DNA from: UBA5359 sp028699365 [NCBI: bacterium]
GTDB taxonomy: Bacteria; UBP13; UBA5359
Reading direction: 5' to 3'
Length of the DNA: 7,095 nucleotides
NCBI GenBank assembly: GCA_028699365.1
Contig: JAQVUQ010000140.1
Span: forward strand, 1-7,095
Positions 1 through 4,977 of the stretch are shown in pieces. Position numbers and translations under genes: made by a program. The notes below the pieces were generated by a model, which ran no database searches, had not been told where the DNA came from, and was given only the letters and a program-made list of their open reading frames with translations. Positions within the stretch are counted from its first letter, which is position 1, and the number at the start of each line of letters is the position of its first letter.

Positions 1-25
1 TGCTCTGGAGGGCGAAAACGCCTGA

Positions 26-172
26 ATGGCAGAAGAAAAAAGCTGCCTGTCGGAAGTTTTTAAGGAAAATATCTTGCCAAAAATCGTTTTTACTCTTATC
101 ATAGTATTGCTTACCGGATGGTGCTCCGGGGTCTGGGGGTCAGACCTCGAATTTAGCAATAGCTTGTTGTAG
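26..172 (+). CDS. Possible small membrane protein, apparently cut short by a repeat
   Basis: An ATG at 26 opens a 48-residue frame ending at TAG 170-172. Residues about 16-36 (ILPKIVFTLIIVLLTGW and following) form one hydrophobic helix, so the product would be a single-pass membrane peptide or the start of a larger membrane protein. A GGAGGG sequence lies 13 nt upstream, a long spacing for a ribosome binding site. Another frame from the left edge ends with TGA at 23-25, directly before this ATG, so an upstream gene may end here and be coupled to it. The last 13 or so codons are read from the family B repeat (133-162), suggesting that the repeat landed in and truncated a longer gene. I do not recognise the family. 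It could also be non-coding. Confidence 0.3.
   Translation: MAEEKSCLSEVFKENILPKIVFTLIIVLLTGWCSGVWGSDLEFSNSLL
133..162 (+). repeat. Family B short repeat, copy 1
   Basis: This 30-nt segment matches 1263-1292 at 28 of 30 positions, with an identical 18-nt core GTCAGACCTCGAATTTAG (139-156). The two copies are direct repeats on either side of the DUF3883 gene. The GGGGTCAGACC type of sequence resembles solo ends of REP-associated Y1 transposons; that assignment is inference. Confidence 0.75.
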
Positions 173-235
173 CATATAGAGTCGTGACTTTACATTAATC
201 AGTCATGCTGTTCCAATTACACCGCATGCCTGTTG

Positions 236-241
236 TATAAT
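236..241 (+). promoter_or_regulatory. Probable -10 element for the DUF3883 gene
   Basis: A perfect TATAAT lies 43 nt before the ATG at 285. No good -35 hexamer is found at 16-19 nt spacing; TTCCAA at 211-216 is the nearest and is poor. An activator-dependent or weak promoter is possible. Confidence 0.4.
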
Positions 242-284
242 CTAAGATGTGGAACGAACAGATGCACAGGGAGGCCAATCGTAA

Positions 285-1136
285 ATGCGGAACGTCTGGT
301 CACGTTATGAGATTGAGACGGTAGTCTCGGATTACCTGCTGATGTTGGATAAAGAGTTGCGAGGAGAGCTATACAGTAAGACGGTCCATCGGCGTAATCT
401 ATCTGGATTACTCGATAACCGTTCTGAGGGTTCTATCGAACGAAAGCATCAGAATATAAGCGCAGTAATGATTAAGCTTGGATATCCGTATATATCCGGT
501 TATAAGCCGCTTGGTAACTTTCAGGCCTTGCTGGCGGAAATAGTCAGCGAATGGGTTGACGGAGATCAGACGTTGGCTGATAGCGTTTCCTCGTCTGTTG
601 TGGCACCGGCTAAAGTTCCGAGTGTAGAGGACATACTCGCAAGACTGGAGGTGCCTCCTGTCACTCCTACTGTTAAACGTGAGATGCTCCATGAAACATC
701 GCAACAATATGTCTGGAAGCGACCTGCCGTAAACTATTTGGAGCGCGAGGCTCGTAATGCCTCACTTGGAAAAGCAGGGGAGCAATTCATCGTTAATTAT
801 GAACGTGCAAGACTGATGCTGGAAGGGAAGGATAGCCTGGCTGAGAATGTTGAGCATGTAGCTGTTACAGAAGGAGACGGGGCCGGCTTTGATATCCGCT
901 CGTTTGACGTGGATGGATCTGATCGCTTCATCGAAGTTAAAACGACATCTTATGGAAAACAAACGCCCTTTTTTGTCACAGGCAACGAACTTTTCGTTTC
1001 ACGGGAGTGTGAGAATCGTTACTACCTGTATCGCCTGTTTGATTTCCGTGCGGATCCACGCCTTTATACGCTTAGTGGGGCACTGGATAAGGTCTGTGCT
1101 CTTGAGCCTGTGCAGTTTACCGCTCATGTAAGGTGA
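285..1136 (+). CDS. DUF3883 domain protein, PD-(D/E)XK nuclease-like
   Basis: 283 residues in two parts. Residues about 5-92 form the domain often found at the N-terminus of restriction-type HNH or DUF3883 proteins, seen here as WSRYEIE, YSKTVHRRNL, SEGSIERKHQNIS and YKPLGNFQ. After a linker, residues about 157-277 are DUF3883, a fold related to PD-(D/E)XK nucleases: E166 in GKAGEQF, D203 in GAGFDIRS, and the E217-V-K219 signature in FIEVKTTS. The acidic residues and lysine needed for metal-dependent cleavage therefore look intact, but activity is inferred. The product is probably cytoplasmic, as no signal or membrane segment is seen. AGGGAGG at 268-274 sits 10 nt before the ATG and supports this start. 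The gene is monocistronic, has no methylase or helicase neighbour here, and is bracketed by family B direct repeats. It could be a solo defence nuclease or a modified-DNA sensor. Confidence 0.85.
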   Translation: MRNVWSRYEIETVVSDYLLMLDKELRGELYSKTVHRRNLSGLLDNRSEGSIERKHQNISAVMIKLGYPYISGYKPLGNFQALLAEIVSEWVDGDQTLADSVSSSVVAPAKVPSVEDILARLEVPPVTPTVKREMLHETSQQYVWKRPAVNYLEREARNASLGKAGEQFIVNYERARLMLEGKDSLAENVEHVAVTEGDGAGFDIRSFDVDGSDRFIEVKTTSYGKQTPFFVTGNELFVSRECENRYYLYRLFDFRADPRLYTLSGALDKVCALEPVQFTAHVR

Positions 1137-1201
1137 ATACCGACTGACAAACTAAAGTATACATCGCAGTAACGAAATTCTATAAGTAGAAAGAGGGAGA
1201 A

Positions 1202-1312
1202 ATGGAATTCTTGCCTATCATGTCAAACGAAGAAAAAGTCTACGCCGGGTTTGGGAAGCGGGCTGGGTGTCAGACCTCGAATTTAGTAATAGGAACGCTT
1301 AGGGACGTACCT
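1202..1312 (+). pseudogene. Possible 5' gene remnant interrupted by repeats
   Basis: AGAGGGAGAA directly precedes an ATG at 1202, which opens a 36-residue frame beginning MEFLPIMSNEEKVYAG and ending at TGA 1310-1312. From about 1263 the frame is read through the family B repeat and then the family C repeat, so only the first 20 or so codons can be native. This looks like the start of a gene whose remainder was lost or displaced when repeats entered. It could instead be a chance frame; the strong ribosome binding site is the main argument for it. Confidence 0.3.
1263..1292 (+). repeat. Family B short repeat, copy 2
   Basis: It matches 133-162 at 28 of 30 bases, differing at 1268 and 1287, in the same orientation. 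It is followed at once by the family C and family A repeats. Confidence 0.75.
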
Positions 1313-1372
1313 TGACGTGTTTGACTAACGCATTGCTGACATTGCACCTGGAAAATAGGCGCTGTCCCTATT
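1300..1372 (+). mobile_element. Miniature (MITE-like) element or solo transposon ends
   Basis: A 73-bp segment starts with TAGGGAC (1300-1306) and carries its reverse complement GTCCCTA at 1364-1370, giving 7-bp inverted ends. Its right end is identical to the right end of the intact Y1 transposon at 4066-4088, while its left part matches the repeat at 4831-4860 instead. It has no coding capacity. It may be a non-autonomous element moved by the resident transposase, or simply two solo ends that came to lie together. Confidence 0.45.
1301..1330 (+). repeat. Family C short repeat, copy 1
   Basis: It aligns without gaps to 4831-4860 with 24 of 30 identities. The shared blocks are GGGACGTAC, TTGA and TTTGACTAAC. 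The orientation is the same in both copies. Confidence 0.65.
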
Positions 1373-1373
1373 A
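1351..1373 (+). repeat. Family A repeat: solo copy of the Y1 transposon right end
   Basis: All 23 bases are identical to 4066-4088, the 3' end of the transposase gene and its terminal repeat. The core GGCGCTGTCCCTATT is at 1358-1372. The copy includes the bases that encode the last transposase residues but no further coding sequence. Confidence 0.85.
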
Positions 1374-1420
1374 TTCTATTCAGGCGTGTTTTTGAATATG
1401 TGGAAACAAACCTCTCGTCC

Positions 1421-1449
1421 TTGACGTCTGTTTACCGGCGCGATACAAT
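1421..1449 (+). promoter_or_regulatory. Sigma70-type promoter of the SEC-C/TPR gene
   Basis: TTGACG (1421-1426), a 17-bp spacer and TACAAT (1444-1449) match the consensus at 5 of 6 positions in each hexamer with ideal spacing. Transcription would start near 1456, leaving a leader of about 38 nt before the ATG at 1494. The same two hexamers and spacing recur before abiEi. Confidence 0.7.
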
Positions 1450-1493
1450 TTTTTCGTCAGTATGTATTATGAGTGCAGTGGGCGATAATAAAT

Positions 1494-3266
1494 ATGAATA
1501 CAATCGAATCAACTCGTTATAAAGCTCAGGAACTGGCCTACCAGGCAATGAAAGCGTGCGACCCGCAGGAGGCAGCACGTCTATGCAGTAAAGCTCTGGA
1601 AATAGACCCAAGATGCGTAGATGTGCTGTCCATGATGAGCGGTATATTTGAGGACGTTCACGAGCGAATCGACAAGCTTGCCTGGGTGGTCGGGATTGCC
1701 GCGGAAGACCTTGGCGGTGAATCCTTTTTTGAAGAGCACAAGGGGCACTTCTGGGGTATGGTGGAAACCCGGCCGTATATGCGGGCACGCTTATTCCTTA
1801 TTCATTCGCTTCTGGAAGCAGGCAGGGCTGAGGATGCAATCGCCCATTATGAGGCCATGCTGGAACTGAATCCCGGTGACAATCAGGGGCTTAGATATCC
1901 TTTGATGGGTCTCTATTTGGAGACCGGCAATGTTGCGGGTGTACGTCGATTGTTTGATGAGTATGATGAGCCCACAGCGGTATTCGTCTGGTCGCGTGTT
2001 CTGGAACGCTTTCTCGTCGCTGATACCGACGGAGCGGAGCAGGCTCTGTCCGATGCACGAGAGGTTAACTCCTATGCAGAGAGCTATCTTGCCGGCGTGA
2101 AGCCGATGCCGGTTGAGTTGCCGGGCCGCTACGGGTTTGGCGATGAGAACGAGGCGATCGTCTGTTTCGATGCCATAGGGGGAGCCTGGCTGAAGCATAG
2201 AGAGGCGGTTGCCTGGCTGAGAAGCAATGCGCCGCAACAGATACCCGCTGCAAAGGTAGGGCGGAACGATCCCTGTCCGTGCGGCAGCGGCAAGAAATAC
2301 AAAAAATGCTGTCTTGGAAGGGAGAGCGCTCCGTCTGCAGGGGGTGCCGGTGCAATCGCTGCTGAAGAGGTTCTGATGGAGATACGCCAGGCGATGGAGG
2401 GCAGGGAGTTTTCCTCTGATGAGGAGCTTCAGTCCTTCCTGCAGGGGTTCAATGAACGGCGTAACGGCAAGGTGATAGATGATTTTCAGGGGCTGTCTGC
2501 CAGGCAGATGCACCGTTTCCTTAACTTCCCGTTTGATTCTCCGGAGATAGTTAGCTTTGAATCTGATTTTGATGCACCGCCTTCGGCACCCATGCTGACC
2601 CTCTTCAACATGCTTGTCGATGCCATCGGTGACAAGGGGCTCAAGACGACCGTAACGGGCAACCTGCCGTTGAAATTTGTCCGGGAAGCGGCTCTTGCCT
2701 ACTGGGGAGAAGAGAAATACCGGGAGAACACCCGGCTGGGCGATATCCGTACCGAGCCCGAGTTCTCCGATTTGCATGTCACGCGTATAGTTGCCGTGCT
2801 CAGCGGGCTTGTGCGTAAGTATAAGGGCAGGTTTATTCTTAGTAAGAAGTGCCGGAAGATACTGGAAGACGGCGGACCTTCAGGTGCTTATGCTTTGCTT
2901 CTGCATACATATATGCAAAAATTTAACTGGGGGTATACGGACGGCTTCCCGGAACTCAGCTTCATCCAGCATTCGTTCCTCTATACGCTTTATCAGCTTC
3001 ACAAGTTCGGCGAGGAGTGGCGGTCAAATGCTTTCTATGAAGATATTTTTCTAAGGGCTTTTCCGGCGATCGTGGACGAGGTGCCGCCGGTGTATTATCG
3101 TGAGGCCGAAGATACCGTGCGCTGCTGCTATTCATGGCGTGCTCTTGAAAGGTTTGCAGTCTTTGCTGGTCTGGCCGAGATGCGGAGTAAGGCGGGTAAG
3201 CTGTTAGACAGGGACTTTGATCTAAGGAAACTGCCGCTGCTTGATCAGGCGGTAAAGTTTCATTAA
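1494..3266 (+). CDS. TPR protein with SEC-C zinc-binding motif
   Basis: 590 residues from the ATG. A GTG at 1473 would add seven residues, but it lacks a ribosome binding site, and the ATG start suits the promoter at 1421-1449. Helical TPR-like repeats fill the N-terminal part, clearest at residues 9-41 (ending ALEIDP) and 96-130 (AEDAIAHYEAMLELNPGD), with an ETRPYMRAR stretch at 91-99. A SEC-C motif follows at about 255-274, GRNDPCPCGSGKKYKKCC, with Cys261, Cys263, Cys272 and Cys273 as zinc ligands, as at the C-terminus of SecA and in many unrelated proteins. The remaining 310 residues are probably a helical domain of unknown function that includes TVTGNLPLKFVREA (about 390-403). No signal or membrane segment is seen. 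Roles in protein or nucleic-acid binding are plausible but unproven. The gene stands alone between inverted copies of the family A repeat. Confidence 0.85.
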   Translation: MNTIESTRYKAQELAYQAMKACDPQEAARLCSKALEIDPRCVDVLSMMSGIFEDVHERIDKLAWVVGIAAEDLGGESFFEEHKGHFWGMVETRPYMRARLFLIHSLLEAGRAEDAIAHYEAMLELNPGDNQGLRYPLMGLYLETGNVAGVRRLFDEYDEPTAVFVWSRVLERFLVADTDGAEQALSDAREVNSYAESYLAGVKPMPVELPGRYGFGDENEAIVCFDAIGGAWLKHREAVAWLRSNAPQQIPAAKVGRNDPCPCGSGKKYKKCCLGRESAPSAGGAGAIAAEEVLMEIRQAMEGREFSSDEELQSFLQGFNERRNGKVIDDFQGLSARQMHRFLNFPFDSPEIVSFESDFDAPPSAPMLTLFNMLVDAIGDKGLKTTVTGNLPLKFVREAALAYWGEEKYRENTRLGDIRTEPEFSDLHVTRIVAVLSGLVRKYKGRFILSKKCRKILEDGGPSGAYALLLHTYMQKFNWGYTDGFPELSFIQHSFLYTLYQLHKFGEEWRSNAFYEDIFLRAFPAIVDEVPPVYYREAEDTVRCCYSWRALERFAVFAGLAEMRSKAGKLLDRDFDLRKLPLLDQAVKFH

Positions 3267-3341
3267 TCCCCGGGCCGATGATGCCGTTTCCTGAACCTAA
3301 GCCGCGGCACGCAGTGTGCAGCATACGGCACAAGGCAGAAT

Positions 3342-3368
3342 AATAAATAGGGACAGCGCCCATTTATT
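3342..3368. repeat. Imperfect hairpin at the transposon left end
   Basis: AATAAAT (3342-3348) pairs with ATTTATT (3362-3368). Inside it, GGG (3350-3352) pairs with CCC (3359-3361), leaving one bulged A at 3349 and a six-base loop, ACAGCG. Such bulged hairpins are what Y1 transposases typically recognise. The 15-bp terminal repeat sits mainly in the inner stem and loop. Confidence 0.6.
3346..3360 (-). repeat. Family A repeat, left inverted end of the transposon
   Basis: AATAGGGACAGCGCC is the exact reverse complement of 4073-4087 and of 1358-1372. It therefore ends the transposon on the left and also closes an inverted pair around the SEC-C/TPR gene. Confidence 0.85.
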
Positions 3369-3395
3369 GACGTAGACTTGGACTTGTAGTAGTAT
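3367..3395 (+). promoter_or_regulatory. Putative transposase promoter, possibly leaderless
   Basis: TTGACG (3367-3372), a 17-bp spacer and TAGTAT (3390-3395) match consensus at 5 and 4 of 6 positions. The predicted transcription start falls at about 3402, the A of the transposase ATG, and no ribosome binding site is visible, so the transcript may be leaderless and poorly translated. Confidence 0.4.
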
Positions 3396-3401
3396 CAATC
3401 T

Positions 3402-4073
3402 ATGCCACGTATAGCAAGAGTAGTAGCGGTAGGATTACCGCATCATATTACCCAGAGGGGAAACTACCGGCAGCCGGTTTTTCTGGATGACGATGATAGA
3501 GAGTGCTATTTGTCCTTGCTTCAGAAGTATGGCAGCAAGTATGGACTTACTGTATTGGCGTATTGTCTGATGTCTAATCATATTCATCTTATTGCAGTGC
3601 CTGAATACGAAGATACGCTTGCCAAGGCTCTTAACACAGCACATATGCGCTATTCTCAATATTTTAACAAGAAACTGAACGTATCCGGACACTTATGGCA
3701 AGGAAGGTTTTACTCATGCGTATTGGACGAAACACACCTTATAGCGGCCGCCGGATATGTAGAGAAGAATCCGGTGCGGGCAGGAATAGTTGCCAAGCCC
3801 TGGGAGTGGAAATGGTCCAGCGCAATGGAGCATATCGGTGACAATAGTGATCATGCGAAGCTCGAATTGGGAGATCTGCTGGATATCGCAGGCACAACCT
3901 GTAACGGATGGAAGAAGTATCTTGATACCGCTGAGAGCAAAGGGGACCTTGATAAGATAAGGCAGTGCAGCAGAAGCGGTCGTCCGATGGGAACAGCGGT
4001 ATTTGTGGAAGATTTGGAGAGAACTCTTAACGTAACATTGCAAGCATTGCCACGAGGCAGGCCTAGAAAATAG
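3402..4073 (+). CDS. REP-associated tyrosine transposase (Y1_Tnp, HUH family)
   Basis: 223 residues, normal length for the family, with no frameshift. The family hallmarks are all present: PHHITQRGN near the start (13-21), the metal-binding H60-I-H62 pair in MSNHIHLIAV, HLWQGRFYS (97-105), and the catalytic tyrosine Y119 in YVEKNPVRAGIV. The enzyme nicks and rejoins single-stranded DNA at hairpin-associated ends through a covalent 5'-phosphotyrosine. The C-terminal tail is basic (LPRGRPRK). No ribosome binding site precedes the ATG, in keeping with weak expression. The stop codon lies in the right terminal repeat. All visible catalytic residues are intact, so it may be active and may also act on the solo ends at 1351-1373. 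Confidence 0.93.
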   Translation: MPRIARVVAVGLPHHITQRGNYRQPVFLDDDDRECYLSLLQKYGSKYGLTVLAYCLMSNHIHLIAVPEYEDTLAKALNTAHMRYSQYFNKKLNVSGHLWQGRFYSCVLDETHLIAAAGYVEKNPVRAGIVAKPWEWKWSSAMEHIGDNSDHAKLELGDLLDIAGTTCNGWKKYLDTAESKGDLDKIRQCSRSGRPMGTAVFVEDLERTLNVTLQALPRGRPRK

Positions 4074-4087
4074 GCGCTGTCCCTATT
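4073..4087 (+). repeat. Family A repeat, right inverted end of the transposon
   Basis: GGCGCTGTCCCTATT is the exact reverse complement of 3346-3360. Just before it, GCCTA (4061-4065) and TAGGC (4071-4075) can form a 5-bp stem around GAAAA, a possible right-end hairpin that includes the stop codon. Confidence 0.85.
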
Positions 4088-4104
4088 ACTTTAAGCGAGT
4101 AATA
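4084..4104. repeat. Small inverted repeat at the right transposon junction
   Basis: TATTACT (4084-4090) and AGTAATA (4098-4104) are perfect 7-bp arms around a 7-nt loop, spanning the last bases of the transposon and its flank. It lies just before the ribosome binding site of the membrane-protein gene and could affect read-through or mark the insertion target. It lacks the GC-rich stem and T-run of a terminator. Confidence 0.4.
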
Positions 4105-4126
4105 TAAGGATGAAAGGATTAGCACA

Positions 4127-4807
4127 ATGTCCCACAAAGATTTTACACCACAGCATCGTGCCATCGGAAGAGCCGCTGCTTGGGCTATATTCTTCCTTGG
4201 GATAGTGTACGTTGTTACAACGGTTCTTGGATTTCTGTCTCTTAAGTCGCCTCAAGACCCAATCGGCGATCCATTCGTCTCAATTATGGAATTGCTCATC
4301 ATTCCTCTTACTCTATTGTATGTCGTTATCATGGTCGCAGTTCACGCCTATGCGTCTGCTGAGGTCAAGGTATATAGTCTTATGGCCCTTTGTTTGATGA
4401 TCCTACTGGCGGGTATTTCATCTAGTGTCCACTTTGTTGTTCTGACTGTAGGCCGTCAGATTGAAGCTGCTGGATTGACTTGGGCTCCTTTGCTTTTTTC
4501 TTGGAAGTGGCCATCCATAGTCTATACATTAGACATTCTTGCGTGGGACTGGTTCTTTGCTCTCTCAATGCTCTTTGCCGCACCTGTGTTCAAGGGAGGT
4601 AGGCTGGAGATAGCGGTGAGGATTCTCATGATTATCAGTGGGGTTCTGAGTCTGACGGGGCTTATCGGTGTGCCACTTGCCAATATGAATGTGGCGTATT
4701 GGGCCAATGTCCGGAATATCGGGATTGTTGGCTATGCTTTGGTATCTCCTGTAGCATTTCTGTTGTTAGCAGTAGTTTTTGGGCGTACCAAACAAGTGTC
4801 GAGATAG
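4127..4807 (+). CDS. Conserved six-helix membrane protein, function unknown
   Basis: 226 residues with a short hydrophilic N-terminus and six probable membrane helices at about 17-39, 50-74, 82-109, 128-155, 161-183 and 195-218. Polar marks that look conserved are SPQDPIGDP (41-49) in the first loop, H73 and H102 in or near helices, and D136 and D141 in the fourth helix (LDILAWDW). No signal peptide, enzyme motif or transporter signature is recognised. I recall similar hypothetical proteins with the same SPQDPIGDP and DILAWD features, but no function. GAAAGGA (4112-4118) sits 8 nt before the ATG and fixes the start. The transposon ends only 39 nt upstream, so its insertion may have displaced the native promoter; no good promoter is visible in the gap. 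Confidence 0.8.
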   Translation: MSHKDFTPQHRAIGRAAAWAIFFLGIVYVVTTVLGFLSLKSPQDPIGDPFVSIMELLIIPLTLLYVVIMVAVHAYASAEVKVYSLMALCLMILLAGISSSVHFVVLTVGRQIEAAGLTWAPLLFSWKWPSIVYTLDILAWDWFFALSMLFAAPVFKGGRLEIAVRILMIISGVLSLTGLIGVPLANMNVAYWANVRNIGIVGYALVSPVAFLLLAVVFGRTKQVSR

Positions 4808-4830
4808 ACCATGGGAAGACGGGGACATGA

Positions 4831-4860
4831 GGGGACGTACATTGATTAATTTGACTAACA
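4831..4860 (+). repeat. Family C short repeat, copy 2
   Basis: It matches 1301-1330 at 24 of 30 bases, in the same orientation. A second GGGGAC just upstream (4821-4826) gives a partial tandem. It marks the left border of the toxin-antitoxin part of the window and has the look of a solo Y1-transposon left end. Confidence 0.6.
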
Positions 4861-4907
4861 GCAATCCGGATGAAAGGGTCGCGTCTACATTCTTGAGAAG
4901 ACAACAA

Positions 4908-4936
4908 TTGACGCTTCCTGATTCCGATGTTACAAT
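4908..4936 (+). promoter_or_regulatory. Promoter of the abiE operon
   Basis: TTGACG (4908-4913), a 17-bp spacer and TACAAT (4931-4936) form a strong sigma70-type promoter, starting transcription near 4943. A second perfect TATAAT at 4948-4953 has no matching -35 and is the weaker choice. The TACAAT lies inside the left arm of the operator-like inverted repeat. Confidence 0.7.
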
Positions 4937-4974
4937 TACTATTATATTATAATTATATTCAGAGGAATTGTAAC
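4929..4974. promoter_or_regulatory. Operator-like inverted repeat, probable AbiEi site
   Basis: GTTACAATT (4929-4937) and AATTGTAAC (4966-4974) are perfect 9-bp inverted arms separated by 28 very AT-rich bases. The left arm covers the -10 element. The right arm abuts the AGAGGA ribosome binding site (4961-4966) and ends 3 nt before the abiEi ATG. AbiEi antitoxins are known to repress their own operons by binding inverted repeats in the promoter; that this is the site is inferred from position and symmetry. Confidence 0.65.
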
Positions 4975-4977
4975 GTA

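Larger units (their letters stand above)
3342..4088 (+). mobile_element. Y1 (HUH) transposon, REP-associated type, apparently intact
   Basis: About 745 bp with one gene. The inverted ends are AATAGGGACAGCGCC (3346-3360) and its exact reverse complement at 4073-4087. The right end overlaps the TAG stop codon of the transposase. REP-associated tyrosine transposases act on single-stranded hairpin ends and need not leave target-site duplications, and none is obvious here. The element lies between the SEC-C gene and the membrane-protein gene. Confidence 0.8.

Noticed and set aside
1473-1493. GTG start seven codons upstream for the SEC-C/TPR protein
   Set aside because: No ribosome binding site precedes it; the ATG at 1494 is the simpler start.
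1791-2777. A 328-codon open frame on the - strand across the SEC-C/TPR gene
   Set aside because: It is antisense to a gene with clear TPR and SEC-C motifs and a good promoter. Its translation is arginine-, cysteine- and proline-rich without any domain, as expected of a shadow frame.
3267-3341. GC-rich partial inverted repeats (GCCGCGGC and nearby CGGCA copies) after the SEC-C gene, considered as a terminator
   Set aside because: No continuous stem of useful length and no T-run could be built by eye.
133-4860. CRISPR array
   Set aside because: The short repeats are of three families, in at most three copies, at irregular distances and partly inverted; no regular repeat-spacer pattern and no cas gene is present.
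4927-4977. Upstream ATG start for AbiEi
   Set aside because: It lies before the predicted transcription start, within the promoter and operator, and would add a tail unlike the family.
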